Below are positions 8,433-18,144 of a stretch of DNA of 64,000 bases, piece by piece (the stretch's first letter is position 1; each line of letters opens with the position of its first letter). Made by a program: the position numbers and the translations under genes. The notes beneath the pieces are model-generated. The model was not told the origin of the DNA and did not search any database. It worked only from the letters and a program-made list of their open reading frames with translations. The DNA lies in assembly GCF_026130175.1 (NCBI RefSeq), contig NZ_JAIGNI010000015.1, forward strand, positions 29,987 through 93,986. Reading direction: 5' to 3'. Source of the DNA: Lyngbya sp. CCAP 1446/10 (GTDB taxonomy: Bacteria; Cyanobacteriota; Cyanobacteriia; Cyanobacteriales; Microcoleaceae).

Positions 8433-9491
8433 TTAAAGTGCGTTACCGCGAGGCAGAACTTCTTCTGGGAAGATGAAGTTTTCGTGGGGTTGGTCGGTCG
8501 GAGCCATCCAAGCACGGATGCCTTCGTTAAGCAGAATGTTCTTAGTGTAGAACGTTTCAAACTCAGGATCTTCAGCAGCGCGCAATTCTTGTGATACGAA
8601 GTCATAAGCACGCAGGTTTAATGCTAAACCGACGATACCAATGGAGCTCATCCACAAGCCTGTGACGGGCACGAACAACATGAAGAAGTGCAACCAACGT
8701 TTGTTGGAGAACGCAATTCCGAAGATTTGCGACCAAAAACGGTTAGCTGTCACCATCGAGTAGGTTTCTTCTGACTGAGTTGGGTTAAAAGCTGGGAAAG
8801 TGTTAGCACCTTCGCCATCTTCAAACAGGGTGTTTTCTACGGTTGCACCGTGAATAGCGCACAACAGCGCGCCGCCCAAGATGCCTGCAACGCCCATCAT
8901 GTGGAAGGGGTTGAGCGTCCAGTTGTGGAAGCCTTGCAGGAAGAGTAGGAAGCGGAAAATTGCTGCGACGCCGAAACTAGGGGCGAAGAACCAACCTGAT
9001 TGACCCAAGGGGTACAGCAGGAACACGGACACAAACACGGCGATGGGGCCGGTGAATGCGAGGGCGTTGTAGGGACGGATGCCGACTAAACGGGCAATTT
9101 CGATCTGACGCAGGCAGAAGCCGATCAGTGCGAAGGCGCCGTGAAGGGCGACAAATGTCCACAGGCCACCGAGTTGGAACCAGCGGGTGAAGTCCCACTG
9201 TGCTTCGGGGCCCCACAGGAATAGCAGGGAGTGTCCGAGGCTGTTGGCTGGGGTGGATACTGCGACGGTGAGGAAGTTGGCTCCTTCGAGGTAGGAGCTT
9301 GCCAAACCGTGGGTGTACCAGGAGGTAACGAAGGTGGTGCCTGTCAGCCAGCCACCGATGGATAGGTAGGCGCAGGGGAATAGCAGGATGCCAGACCAGC
9401 CTACGAAGACGAAGCGATCGCGCTTGAGCCAGTCGTCGAGTACATCAAAGATGCCTCGTTCGGTCTGGGCGCGTCCGACTGCGATTGTCAT
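8433..9491 (-). CDS. psbD: photosystem II reaction-centre D2 protein
   Basis: A 352-residue protein, the standard D2 length, one of the two subunits that bind the primary donor chlorophylls, pheophytin, QA and the non-haem iron. Segments [80 protein letters not shown] sequence and the C-terminus [10 protein letters not shown] are diagnostic. It ends with its own stop 162 bp before psbC instead of overlapping it. RBS gagga lies about 11 nt before the ATG. Cyanobacteria commonly have a second, monocistronic psbD elsewhere; this copy may have exchanged sequence with such a paralogue. Confidence 0.98.
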   Translation of the reverse strand: MTIAVGRAQTERGIFDVLDDWLKRDRFVFVGWSGILLFPCAYLSIGGWLTGTTFVTSWYTHGLASSYLEGANFLTVAVSTPANSLGHSLLFLWGPEAQWDFTRWFQLGGLWTFVALHGAFALIGFCLRQIEIARLVGIRPYNALAFTGPIAVFVSVFLLYPLGQSGWFFAPSFGVAAIFRFLLFLQGFHNWTLNPFHMMGVAGILGGALLCAIHGATVENTLFEDGEGANTFPAFNPTQSEETYSMVTANRFWSQIFGIAFSNKRWLHFFMLFVPVTGLWMSSIGIVGLALNLRAYDFVSQELRAAEDPEFETFYTKNILLNEGIRAWMAPTDQPHENFIFPEEVLPRGNAL

Positions 9492-9555
9492 AGCTCTTAA
9501 ATCCTCTTGCTTGTTAAAAGACCAAGGTTTCTAATTAAAGTTAACATAACTATAT

Positions 9556-9561
9556 ATTATA
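9556..9561 (-). promoter_or_regulatory. probable psbD -10 element
   Basis: TATAAT on the minus strand, 65 bp upstream of the psbD ATG, which would give a leader of about 55-60 nt. I see no good -35 box at the usual distance, which is common in cyanobacterial light-regulated promoters. Confidence 0.45.
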
Positions 9562-9692
9562 AGTTCATTAATTTTCAACTAAAACGGCAGGAGTTGATAC
9601 AGAATCGCGATCGGCTAGTCGCGATCGCCCAGGCGAATTGTGACGCACAGGTGGGCTAGTTGAATTAAAATTTGGCTTTAAGGCTGTTTATT

Positions 9693-10259
9693 ATGACTGC
9701 AAAAACAATGACCTCGATCGATTCTGTCCTGCGCTACCAGGTTTTGGGCTCTCGTCGCTTCAGCAATTTCTGGTGGGGGACGATTGTCACCATTGGAGGC
9801 ACTGGTTTCCTGCTGTCGGGCATTTCCAGCTACTTGCACGTGAACTTGCTGCCTTTTTCTGACCCGACTAAGCTCATTTTCATCCCCCAAGGCATCGCGA
9901 TGGGTTTCTACGGTGTCTGCGGCGTGCTGTTGGCGCTTTACCTGTGGCTGACTATTCTCTGGGATGTCGGTGGCGGATACAATGAGTTCGATCGCAAAAC
10001 AGGTAACATTCGGATCTTTCGCTGGGGATTTCCCGGCAAAAACCGCAAAATTGATTTTACTTGCCAGACATCGGACGTGCAATCTGTGCGGGTCGATATT
10101 AAAGAAGGTCTCAATCCCCGCCGCAGTATTTATCTTAAGCTCAAAGACCGCCGTCAGTTTCCCCTGACTAGAGTCGGACAGCCGATTTCTTTGTCTGATG
10201 TGGAAAATCAAGCTGCCGAATTGGCTCGATTTTTGCAAGTTCCCCTAGAAGGACTTTAG
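9693..10259 (+). CDS. ycf4: photosystem I assembly protein Ycf4
   Basis: A 188-residue thylakoid membrane protein that acts as a scaffold in photosystem I assembly. It has RYQVLGSRRFSNFWWG at the N-terminus, two membrane helices (IVTIGGTGFLLSGISSYL and GIAMGFYGVCGVLLALYLWL), then a cytoplasmic domain with WDVGGGYNEFD, IFRWGFPG and GLNPRR, all typical of the family. I chose the ATG at 9693 over an upstream TTG at 9672 because aagg sits just upstream and the length then fits the family. It diverges from psbD across a 200-bp promoter region. Confidence 0.95.
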   Translation: MTAKTMTSIDSVLRYQVLGSRRFSNFWWGTIVTIGGTGFLLSGISSYLHVNLLPFSDPTKLIFIPQGIAMGFYGVCGVLLALYLWLTILWDVGGGYNEFDRKTGNIRIFRWGFPGKNRKIDFTCQTSDVQSVRVDIKEGLNPRRSIYLKLKDRRQFPLTRVGQPISLSDVENQAAELARFLQVPLEGL

Positions 10260-10411
10260 GGATTTTCGATTTTCGATTTTCGATTGGTAATGTCTTGTAG
10301 GGTGCGCGGCTGCGCACCAAATCGATAAATCTAAAGTATGTACGCCGTGCACATTATCCCCGGTAAATCGATAAATCTAGGGTGCACGGCTGCACCTTAT
10401 GTTGAGTCAAA

Positions 10412-11224
10412 GTGAAAATAAAAATGCAAATGCAAATCAAAATTCAGCGGTGGTTCTTCTCACTTTTAATAGTTGGTGCGCTATTTGTCGGGGGATGCGG
10501 TAGTTCCCCTGCTGCAAACTCAACTCCAACACCAAATCCGGCATCGGGTGAAAGTATTTCTTTGTCTCCATCTCCGTCTCCGTCTGCGTCTCCGCCTGCT
10601 GCTGTGGCGGCTGGTTCGCAATTTAGCAATTTGGCCCGCTTGACCGGAAAAGCAACGGTGGTGATGATCGTCAAAGGTGCTCCGATTACGATCGAACTTG
10701 ACGGCACAAATGCCCCAATTACTGCCGGCAATTTTGTCGATTTGGTTCAGAAAGGAGTATACGACGGGCTGGTATTTCACCGAGTCGTGCGGGAACCTCA
10801 GCCTTTTGTAGTTCAGGGCGGCGACCCCCAGGGTAAAGACCCTAAATTCCCTACGGCGCGGCTCGGAACTGGCGGTTTTATTGACCCGAAAACTTCTACA
10901 GAACGCAGGATTCCTCTGGAAATTAAAGCTAAAGGTGCTGCAAACCCGACTTACAGCCAAACGCTACAAGAAGCTGGGGTTGCCCAGAAACCCGTGTTGA
11001 TGCACACTCGCGGGGCTGTGGCTATGGCTCGATCGCAAAGTCCTGATTCGGCTTCTTCTCAGTTTTACTTTACTTTGACCGATGTGCCGTTTTTGGACGG
11101 TAGTTATGCGGTTTTTGGCTACGTGAAGCAAGGGATGGATGTAGTCGATCAGATTCAAGCGGGCGATCGCATTGAAAAGGCTACTGTTACTCAGGGTTTG
11201 GAAAATTTTAAACCTGTTAATTAG
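10412..11224 (+). CDS. cyclophilin-type peptidyl-prolyl isomerase, lipoprotein
   Basis: A 270-residue protein from a GTG start (in-frame ATGs follow at codons 5 and 7). A basic N-terminus and hydrophobic stretch lead to the lipobox FVGGC, so Cys29 is the likely lipid-modified residue and the protein is anchored outside the plasma membrane. A low-complexity Ser/Pro linker (about 30-70) precedes the cyclophilin domain: [26 protein letters not shown] (catalytic Arg), [25 protein letters not shown] and [15 protein letters not shown]. It probably assists folding of exported proteins. Confidence 0.92.
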   Translation: MKIKMQMQIKIQRWFFSLLIVGALFVGGCGSSPAANSTPTPNPASGESISLSPSPSPSASPPAAVAAGSQFSNLARLTGKATVVMIVKGAPITIELDGTNAPITAGNFVDLVQKGVYDGLVFHRVVREPQPFVVQGGDPQGKDPKFPTARLGTGGFIDPKTSTERRIPLEIKAKGAANPTYSQTLQEAGVAQKPVLMHTRGAVAMARSQSPDSASSQFYFTLTDVPFLDGSYAVFGYVKQGMDVVDQIQAGDRIEKATVTQGLENFKPVN

Positions 11225-11325
<101 letters not shown>

Positions 11326-11375
11326 CACAACTGCTTTCTGTTTTCTACTTTCTGCCGAAAGCAAGCTTTCTATTT

Positions 11376-12590
11376 ATGGATGTTGTGGTTACGGGAATTG
11401 GTCTTGTTTCAGCTTTAGGTAATTTAGAAAATAGCTGGAAACAACTGTTGTCTGGGAATTGTGGCATTCGGAAGCATCAACCTTTTTTAGAACTTGAACC
11501 GCAGCTTTTGGCTTTGGTTGGTACAAAACCTGCTGATTTAATAACTTTAATTCGGCAGGTTTTGGCAGATGCTTTGCAAGATGCTGATTTGACTTTGCCT
11601 TTGCCTGATTGCGGAATTGCGATCGGCTCTAGCCGCGGCTTTCAGGCAAATTTGGAACAGTTGGCTAGGGAAGAAAGAAGGAAGAAGGAAGAGGGAAGAA
11701 GGAAGAGGGAAGAAGGAAGAGGGAAGAAGGAAGAGGGAAGGGAATTCTCAATGCCCAATTCCCAATTACTAATTCCCGATTCTCGATTTGTGGATTTTTT
11801 GCCTCACATGGGGGCGATCGCGGCGGCGAGGGCAATTGGCTCGACGGGGCCTGTATTCGCACCGATGGCTGCTTGTGCGACGGGCCTACAGTCGATCGCC
11901 CGCGCTGTTGATTTGATCCGCACCGGTGAGTGTCAGCGGGCGATCGCCGGTGCTGTGGAAGCCCCAATTACACCGCTGACTCTGGCTGGATTTAGCCGGA
12001 TGGGTGCTTTGGCAAACACGGGCTGCTATCCGTTTGACGAACATCGGGAAGGCTTGGTGCTCGGCGAAGGCGGGGCTTTATTTGTATTAGAATCGGCTGA
12101 GTTGGCAAGCCGTCGTGGCGCTAAAATTTATGGTCGAATTTCTGGTTTTGGGTTTACAAATGATGCTTGTTATGCTACTGCGCCGGAGTTGGGTGGGAAA
12201 AGTGCGATCGCGGCGGTAACTCAATGTTTGAAACGCAGCAATTTATCGGCGGTTGATATAGATTTTATTCACGCTCATGGTACTGCAACTGATTTAAATG
12301 ACCGACATGAAGCACTGTTAATTCAGAAATTGTTTCAGCAAGGAGTTGCTGTTAGTTCGACTAAGGGGGCTACGGGTCATACTTTGGGGGCTTCGGGTGC
12401 TTTGGGCGTGGCTTTTTGTTTGATGGGTATTAAATACCAAATGTTGCCACCTTGCGCTGGTATGAAAAAACCTGGGTTTGAGTTAGATTTTGTGCGCTGT
12501 GCCCGATCGACTATTGTGAGAAATGCGGTTTGTTTGAGTTTTGGCTTTGGCGGACAGAATGCTGCGGTTGTCTTATCTGGCGATCGTTAA
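11376..12590 (+). CDS. beta-ketoacyl-ACP synthase (FabF-like) with a repeat-derived insert
   Basis: A 404-residue thiolase-fold condensing enzyme. The Cys-His-His set is visible: AACATG with Cys167, HAHGTATDLNDRHE with His301 and KGATGHTLGASGA with His335. The C-terminal SFGFGGQNAAVVL is also family-typical. Between residues about 98 and 137, where FabF has no counterpart, lies a very basic/acidic stretch of RKKEEGRRK-like repeats followed by MPNSQLLIPDSR. The DNA for it is a gaagaaggaagaggg purine microsatellite joined to the attcccaatt-type repeat seen between other genes. Reading frame is kept. It may act in fatty-acid or a secondary lipid pathway; FabF itself may be elsewhere. Confidence 0.88.
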   Translation: MDVVVTGIGLVSALGNLENSWKQLLSGNCGIRKHQPFLELEPQLLALVGTKPADLITLIRQVLADALQDADLTLPLPDCGIAIGSSRGFQANLEQLAREERRKKEEGRRKREEGRGKKEEGREFSMPNSQLLIPDSRFVDFLPHMGAIAAARAIGSTGPVFAPMAACATGLQSIARAVDLIRTGECQRAIAGAVEAPITPLTLAGFSRMGALANTGCYPFDEHREGLVLGEGGALFVLESAELASRRGAKIYGRISGFGFTNDACYATAPELGGKSAIAAVTQCLKRSNLSAVDIDFIHAHGTATDLNDRHEALLIQKLFQQGVAVSSTKGATGHTLGASGALGVAFCLMGIKYQMLPPCAGMKKPGFELDFVRCARSTIVRNAVCLSFGFGGQNAAVVLSGDR

Positions 12591-12769
12591 TTTTTGGCAA
12601 TGAAAGGCGATCGGCATTTAAATTGTGCGCTCTTTCTAAAGTTAAAATCTTGTCATGCTCGCCGCTGAACTCGATCGCACATCCAATTAAAATCTCACAA
12701 ATATTACCATATTTATGGATTTTAGTCAATTAATTAAGAATTTGCGCGAGATTGCTGCTGCTGTCTGAG

Positions 12770-12831
12770 TCTGGCTCTACATTCCCGCGATCGCCCTTTC
12801 CCGGCCAGGGATGCCAAAACATAGAGCCAGA
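12770..12831. repeat. imperfect inverted repeat in a gene-poor upstream region
   Basis: Arms tctggctcta (12770-12779) and tagagccaga (12822-12831) enclose a GC-rich centre with a HIP1 site and secondary pairing (attccc / gggat). It lies in the 330-bp space before the CRP-like kinase and could be a terminator, a regulatory hairpin or another repeat family member. Confidence 0.5.
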
Positions 12832-12923
12832 TTCAAGCAGTATTGTATTTTATCAACGCATCGATGCCGATCGGCGAAAATAGAAAAAAGAAACTGTTTA
12901 AATTAAGCATTAGGTATCATCTC

Positions 12924-14033
12924 ATGGATCTGGCATCTCATCGATTTATGTCTTATTTTGAACCTCTGCAAGCTGCTCACCTGTGTCAAATAGCTGTATT
13001 GGAGAGTTTTGCTGAGGAAACGCTAGTTTTTGAAGAAGGAGAAACAGCCGATTTTTTATATCTAGTTTTAGAAGGTGAAGTCGAGTTTAGCAAGCGGATT
13101 GAAAACGGTAAATATCAAACTATTGCTGTCGCTAAGCCAGACGATTTTTTTGGCGAACTCGGAGTTTTAGACGGAGAGCCGCGCAGTGCTAGAGCTGTGG
13201 CATTTGGCGGCACGACTTTGGCAAAAATATGCCGCGAAGAACTAATAGCAACTCTAGAGTTTGCTAAAGGCAGTTCGGTACTGGAAATGTTTAGTTTCAT
13301 TATTAAAAATTTGCGTTCTACGACAGATCAATATGTTAGCCAGTTCGTACACAAACAAAAAATGGTATTAGTAGGAGAAATGGTGAGTACAATCATTCAC
13401 GATTTCAAAAGTCCTTTTACGGGAATTAAACTCTCCAGCGAAATGCTCAAAGAAATGCACCCGGATGAGGAAACTCAGGAGTGGTGCGAACTTATTCAAT
13501 TACAAGTTCAGCGAATGTTGGGGATGGCTGAAGAAGTATTAGAATTTTCGCGAGGGAACTCTGTATTAAATAAAAAACCAGTCAATTTAATCCAGACATT
13601 GCAGCAGTTTGAAAAATTGAACAGAGTTTATTTTGATGCGGCAAAAGTAGATTTGGTGCTGCGGGTGACAGAAGTGATAGTGGAAGCGGACGAAAATAAG
13701 ATTTTGCGCGTTTTGCAAAATCTAGTTGGGAATGCTGTTGAAGCTTTTGGCGGGCGCGGGGGGCGAGTTGAGATTATTGTGACACAAACCGAGGAGTGGG
13801 CAGAAATTAGCATTTACGATAACGGCCCAGGTATTCCGCCATCAATTCAGGACAAATTATTTGAACCGTTTGTGACCTACGGAAAGCGGACTGGTACTGG
13901 CTTGGGAACGGCGATTGCTAAGTCGATCGTTGATGCTCACAAAGGGGAAATTACCTATGAATCGGACAATGAAAAAGGGACAATTTTTTACATTCGATTG
14001 CCGAAAAATATTGCAGAAGCGGAGCAAGTTTAA
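12924..14033 (+). CDS. cyclic-nucleotide-binding-domain sensor histidine kinase
   Basis: About 369 residues from the ATG at 12924. The N-terminal half is a CRP-type cyclic nucleotide-binding domain: FEPLQAAHLCQIAVLE, VFEEGETADFLYLVLEGEVEF, FFGELGVLDGEPRSARAVA. A HisKA-type segment follows with MVSTIIHDFKSPFTGIKLSSEML, where the His in IHDFKSP is the likely phosphoacceptor, and then a HATPase domain with LQNLVGNAVEAF, DNGPGIP and GTGLGTAIAKSIV. No membrane segment. It probably senses a cyclic nucleotide or related signal in the cytoplasm and signals to an unlinked regulator. An in-frame TTG at 12843 would add 27 residues without homology. Confidence 0.88.
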   Translation: MDLASHRFMSYFEPLQAAHLCQIAVLESFAEETLVFEEGETADFLYLVLEGEVEFSKRIENGKYQTIAVAKPDDFFGELGVLDGEPRSARAVAFGGTTLAKICREELIATLEFAKGSSVLEMFSFIIKNLRSTTDQYVSQFVHKQKMVLVGEMVSTIIHDFKSPFTGIKLSSEMLKEMHPDEETQEWCELIQLQVQRMLGMAEEVLEFSRGNSVLNKKPVNLIQTLQQFEKLNRVYFDAAKVDLVLRVTEVIVEADENKILRVLQNLVGNAVEAFGGRGGRVEIIVTQTEEWAEISIYDNGPGIPPSIQDKLFEPFVTYGKRTGTGLGTAIAKSIVDAHKGEITYESDNEKGTIFYIRLPKNIAEAEQV

Positions 14034-14134
14034 TTAGCAGACAGATATCAGGCTTTTCTCGATTTTCGTGAGATATAATGTGTAGCGAGTAGCAGAATCA
14101 AGTAGAATTTAATTAACGAACTGCTAAAAATCTG

Positions 14135-16042
14135 ATGCCAGTTACTATTCAAACCTTACCCGCAGAAGTTATCAATTTAATTGCCGCCGGCGAAGTGATT
14201 GACTCGATCGCCGCTGCGGTACGAGAATTAGTTGAAAATTCTCTGGATGCTGGCGCAACTCGCATCGTTGTGTCTGTTTGGCCCGAACAGTGGCGGGTGC
14301 AAGTTGCAGATAATGGTACGGGAATGGATCTGGAAAATTTGCAACAGGCGGCTTCGCCTCACAGTACGAGCAAAATTACCACGGAAGCTGACCTTTACAA
14401 AATTGCTACTTTGGGATTTCGCGGGGAAGCTTTGCACAGTTTGGCTCAGTTGGGCTGTTTGGAGGTTTTGAGCAGGCCGAATGATTTGGGATTGGGGGAT
14501 TTTTGGGAAAATCGAGAGTCTGCGGAAACCCCCCCCAGCCCCCCCTTGTTAAGGGGGGGAGTTGAGAATTCATCGTTTAACAAAGGTGGAGTTGAAAATG
14601 CTCGATCGGGCTGGCGGGTAGTTTACAACAACGCGGGCGTTGCTGTGGATCTGGAAACAGTGGCGATCGCCCCTGGTACGGTGGTGAATGTGGATAATTT
14701 GTTTGGCAATTGGCCTGTGCGCCGCACTTTTTTGTCGCCGGCACAGCAAATGCGATCGATCCAATCAATTATTCAGCAAATAGCTATTTGTCACCCGCAC
14801 GTTAATTGGCAGTTGCGTCAAGCAAATACGCCTTGTTTTTATGTAACTTCTGCCAGCACAGCGGCACAAATTTTGCCTCAATTTGTGCGCGGTGTGCGAT
14901 CGAGCGATTTACAATATTTAAAGTTAGATTTGCCTGCGAGTCCTCAAAATCAGCAAGCAGCAAATTTTTTGCGAGAAACTCAACTTGTGGGAGCTACAAG
15001 CAAGCACAATTATCAATTACCTGCTGCTACTTCTCAATCATCTGTTACCAATTCCCAGTCTTTGGAATTAGTAATTGGTTTGCCCGATCGCTGTCACCGC
15101 AGGCGGCCGGATTGGGTTAAGGTGGCGGTGAATCGGCGGGTTGTGCGATCGCCCCAATTAGAGCAAACTATTCTCAGCGCCTTCGCCCGCACTTGTCCGC
15201 GCGATCGCTATCCTGTGTGTTTTGTTCACCTACAACTCTTCCCCTCGGAAATCGACTGGAACCGCCACCCGGCTAAAGTGGAAATTTATCTGCACGATCC
15301 GAGTTTTTGGCAAGCACAAGTTGGCGCTGCAATCGATCGGGCTTTGCACCTGAATGATGAGGTTTTGCCAGATCCTCCAATTCCCGATCGCGTGGGACAA
15401 TTGCTGAAGGCATCGGAACAGAAAAGTGCTTACAGTGTAGGGGTTTCGGCTCGCCAGAATGATGAAGGGTGCCAAGATACAAAAAGTCGTAAAATAGGAT
15501 TGATGGAACTGAGGGCGATCGCACAAGTTCACAATACTTACATTGTGGCCGAACATTCCAGCGGAATGTGGTTGATAGAACAACACATCGCTCACGAGCG
15601 CGTTTTGTACGAACACATCTGCGCTGATTGGCAGTTAAAATCTCTCGAAAAACCAGTAATTCTCAGTCAATTATCTGCCCTGCAAATCGAGAATTTGTCG
15701 CGCTTGGGTTTGGAGGTAGAAACATTTGGCGAACAGCTATGGGCGGCGCGAGAAGTGCCTGAATTGTTGGCCGATCGAGATGACTGTGCGGCTGCGCTTT
15801 TTGAACTCAGTAAAGTCGCAGATTTGCAAGCTGCTCAAGTTGCTACTGCTTGTCGCAGCGCTATGCGTAACGGTACTCCTTTGAGTCTTTTGCAAATGCA
15901 AAATTTGTTGGATGAATGGCAGCAAACTCGCAATCCGCGCACTTGTCCTCACGGACGCCCTATCTATTTTGCTTTGGAAGAATCGACTCTGGCTCGAATT
16001 TTTCGCCGCAGTTGGGTAATTGGTAAAAGTCACGGGATTTGA
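14135..16042 (+). CDS. mutL: DNA mismatch repair protein MutL, carrying repeat-derived inserts
   Basis: A 635-residue mismatch-repair ATPase. GHKL motifs are clear: IAAGEVIDSIAAAVRELVEN (residues 17-36), DNGTGMD, and GFRGEALHSLA (94-104). The C-terminal dimerisation domain has LIEQHIAHERVLYEH, close to the metal-binding endonuclease motif, and ends ACHHGRP-like (RTCPHGRPIYF). Residues about 122-157 (ETPPSPPLLRGGVENSSFNKGG) are encoded by the palindromic family C repeat found in spacers at 22.3 and 43.2 kb, inserted in frame in the ATPase domain. A second odd stretch near residues 305-315 matches the attcccaattac-type repeat. Whether the enzyme stays fully active is unknown. Confidence 0.93.
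   Translation: MPVTIQTLPAEVINLIAAGEVIDSIAAAVRELVENSLDAGATRIVVSVWPEQWRVQVADNGTGMDLENLQQAASPHSTSKITTEADLYKIATLGFRGEALHSLAQLGCLEVLSRPNDLGLGDFWENRESAETPPSPPLLRGGVENSSFNKGGVENARSGWRVVYNNAGVAVDLETVAIAPGTVVNVDNLFGNWPVRRTFLSPAQQMRSIQSIIQQIAICHPHVNWQLRQANTPCFYVTSASTAAQILPQFVRGVRSSDLQYLKLDLPASPQNQQAANFLRETQLVGATSKHNYQLPAATSQSSVTNSQSLELVIGLPDRCHRRRPDWVKVAVNRRVVRSPQLEQTILSAFARTCPRDRYPVCFVHLQLFPSEIDWNRHPAKVEIYLHDPSFWQAQVGAAIDRALHLNDEVLPDPPIPDRVGQLLKASEQKSAYSVGVSARQNDEGCQDTKSRKIGLMELRAIAQVHNTYIVAEHSSGMWLIEQHIAHERVLYEHICADWQLKSLEKPVILSQLSALQIENLSRLGLEVETFGEQLWAAREVPELLADRDDCAAALFELSKVADLQAAQVATACRSAMRNGTPLSLLQMQNLLDEWQQTRNPRTCPHGRPIYFALEESTLARIFRRSWVIGKSHGI
14527..14599. repeat. family C palindromic repeat inside mutL
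   Basis: The sequence aacccccccccagccccccc then ttgttaagggggggagttga, read on into a degenerate second arm, matches the C/G-rich palindromes at 22300-22482, 25064-25110 and 43241-43340. Here it is translated as part of MutL. Confidence 0.8.
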
Positions 16043-16096
16043 AAGTTAAAAGTTATGTTGTAAGGTGCGCGTTACATACAAAACTGTTTTTTTTAA

Positions 16097-16135
16097 CCGC
16101 AGAGGGCGCAGAGAACGCAGAGAGGAAGAGTAGAG
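16097..16135. repeat. purine-rich gcagagggcgcagagaacgc repeat
   Basis: An accgcagagggcgcagagaa-type sequence, a common dispersed spacer repeat in filamentous cyanobacteria, sits between mutL and the SirB1-like gene. No gene is present here. Confidence 0.5.
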
Positions 16136-16209
16136 AGATGTTTTTAATGTTTTTTTGGGCAACAGGATATTCGGATAAAATGTCAATTAAAATCAAATAA
16201 ATCATTAAT

Positions 16210-17031
16210 ATGGACTTTTCAAGAGCCAGACAACTCTTTTATCAAGAAATTAATCAGCCTGATGGTTCGATCGACCTGGCGAAAGCTGCACTGTATCTGG
16301 CTTTGGAAGAATACCCGAATTTAGAGCCGGAAGCGTATCTCAATGTTCTCGATTCGATCGCCGATCAAGTGCGCGATCGCCTCCCGCCACAGAATTATCC
16401 GCTGCGGATCATTCAAACAATTAACCGCTATCTGTACGAGGATTTGGAATTTTCCGGCAACGATGTTGATTATTATGACCCCCGCAATAGCTTTTTGAAT
16501 CAAGTGATCGATCGCCGCACTGGCATTCCCATCTCTTTATCATTGGTTTATTTGGAGGTTGCTAAGCGCATTGATTTTCCGATGGTGGGGATTGGGATGC
16601 CGGGACATTTTTTAATTAAGCCGGATTTTGAAGATGCTGGGATTTTTGTGGATGCGTTTAATGGTGGCGAAATACTATTTCCTGAAGATTGTCAAGGGAG
16701 ACTTTCTCAACTTTACGGTCAACCGATGGAGTTGCAACCGGCTTTTCTCGCCCCGGTAAGTCCGCGGCAGTTGTTGGGGCGAATGCTGGGGAATTTGAAG
16801 GCGATTTACTTCCAACAGGGTGATGCTATGAGGTTTCTCGCGGCGATCGATCGGATTTTGCTGCTGTTTCCCGATGCGCTGTTGGAAAGGCGCGATCGCG
16901 GAATTCTCTACTATCAACTGGGGCGCTTGGCGGAGGCGCGCCACGATTTGGAACTATACCTGACAAATGCTCCGAATGCTGAGGATGCTGCTAGAATTCG
17001 CCTATTGCTCGAAAGGCTCGACCAGAACTAA
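16210..17031 (+). CDS. SirB1-type transglutaminase-like/TPR protein
   Basis: A 273-residue protein of the SirB1 (YchA) family. The N-terminal two thirds has NRYLYEDLEFSGN, DYYDPRNSFLNQVIDRRTGIPISLSLVYLEV and GIGMPGHFLIKP, a transglutaminase-like core conserved across bacteria. The C-terminal part (about 185-270) has helical pairs resembling TPR repeats: AIDRILLLFPDALLERRDRG and GRLAEARHDLELYL. The biochemical role of the family is not established. It has its own spacer upstream and does not look part of an operon. Confidence 0.88.
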   Translation: MDFSRARQLFYQEINQPDGSIDLAKAALYLALEEYPNLEPEAYLNVLDSIADQVRDRLPPQNYPLRIIQTINRYLYEDLEFSGNDVDYYDPRNSFLNQVIDRRTGIPISLSLVYLEVAKRIDFPMVGIGMPGHFLIKPDFEDAGIFVDAFNGGEILFPEDCQGRLSQLYGQPMELQPAFLAPVSPRQLLGRMLGNLKAIYFQQGDAMRFLAAIDRILLLFPDALLERRDRGILYYQLGRLAEARHDLELYLTNAPNAEDAARIRLLLERLDQN

Positions 17032-17317
17032 CTTAAATGGGCGATCGCACAACATCGCATCCCAAGCCACACTCGATAAACTGCTGCTGGACAGCCCAAT
17101 ATCGCTCTTATAAGTTTTGCAAAGCTCGATGAATTCTTGCAAATCTGGGTATAACATATAACCGAGCGATTAACACCTATCTTTTGATAGGTTACATTTG
17201 CTCGACCTGACTGTAAAATATTATGTCATTTACGGAAGTCCTGAGTCCACTTTCCCCACTGGTACCCGCAGAGACGATCGATCGAAACAGTATTTTGACG
17301 TAAAAAGGCACAAACCC

Positions 17318-17995
17318 ATGAACTTTAAGTTTCAACCAAATTATCTCAACGGAATGCAGCTACAGTCAGCCCATTTTACCAAAAAAATGTCAAAGTCTTT
17401 ATCATTAGGTTTGGCACTTTTAATCTCGACAAGTGCAGTATTTCTCAACAGCGGCAAAGCTTTTGCACTAGACAATGTTACCGTAAAATACGGTGCAGTT
17501 GACGTAACTTTACCGATGAGCGACTTGCAAAGCTTTGCACAAACCGGCAAAGCATCACCTCAACTGCAAAGCGTTCTGAATTTGTCGAAACAAAGTCCCG
17601 ATTCGGTACGCGAAATATTAACGCGAGAAGTGGCTTTAGATTCCCAATTAGTAACGCGGTTGGCAAATACTTATTTTGGGGAAATTGTTTTCAAAGAATT
17701 GGGCGACGTTGCTTATACGCCGACAACTAGGCTGCAAAGCGCGCCGGCACTGCGCGATGCCTTACTCGCAGCTTCCAAAGATGGCAAAATATCGCTGATC
17801 GAAGTGATTCAAAATTACGGGCCTGCTGCTTTAGAAGTGAATGGCAATCAAGCGGTGGCCATCTATCAGCGAGTCATCAAAGATTTGCAAGATATGCAGG
17901 CTTTATATCAGAATTCCCCAGCTTTGCAAAATACGGCAGGTCAAGCAAGACAAATGATTTGTCAGCCCAATTCATCATCGGGGGCTGGGAAGTAA
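17318..17995 (+). CDS. secreted stand-alone DUF1400 protein
   Basis: About 225 residues from the ATG at 17318. A basic region and the hydrophobic LSLGLALLISTSAVFL form a signal peptide, with likely cleavage after GKAFA. The mature part begins LDNVTVKYGAVDVTLPMSDLQ, followed by FAQTGKASPQLQSVLNL; this is the DUF1400 domain that in cyanobacteria normally precedes an alpha/beta hydrolase. Here the hydrolase is absent and the protein ends after the helical ALRDALLAASKDGKISLIEV region. Function unknown; perhaps it binds the same ligand as the hydrolase-linked form. Confidence 0.82.
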   Translation: MNFKFQPNYLNGMQLQSAHFTKKMSKSLSLGLALLISTSAVFLNSGKAFALDNVTVKYGAVDVTLPMSDLQSFAQTGKASPQLQSVLNLSKQSPDSVREILTREVALDSQLVTRLANTYFGEIVFKELGDVAYTPTTRLQSAPALRDALLAASKDGKISLIEVIQNYGPAALEVNGNQAVAIYQRVIKDLQDMQALYQNSPALQNTAGQARQMICQPNSSSGAGK

Positions 17996-18021
17996 ATAAC
18001 TGAAATTGTTGGAATTAAGAA

Positions 18022-18143
18022 ATCAGAAATCGGGAATTGGGAATTGGAAATTGGGAGTTGCTAATTGCGAATTGGTGCTGCTTTTTCTATTAATCTTGAG
18101 GTTTCAACTATTGCCAATTACCGATTCCCAATTACCGTTACCG
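18022..18143. repeat. attgggaatt-type simple repeats
   Basis: Short repeated words (gggaattgggaattggaaat and the reverse-complement style ccgattcccaattaccg) flank a 40-bp centre, forming a loose inverted repeat between convergent genes. The same words recur inside the ketoacyl synthase and mutL coding inserts. Confidence 0.7.
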
Positions 18144-18144
18144 A

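Noticed and set aside
9678..10238. 186-codon minus-strand frame opposite ycf4
   Set aside because: Shadow of ycf4; composition is atypical and no homology is seen.
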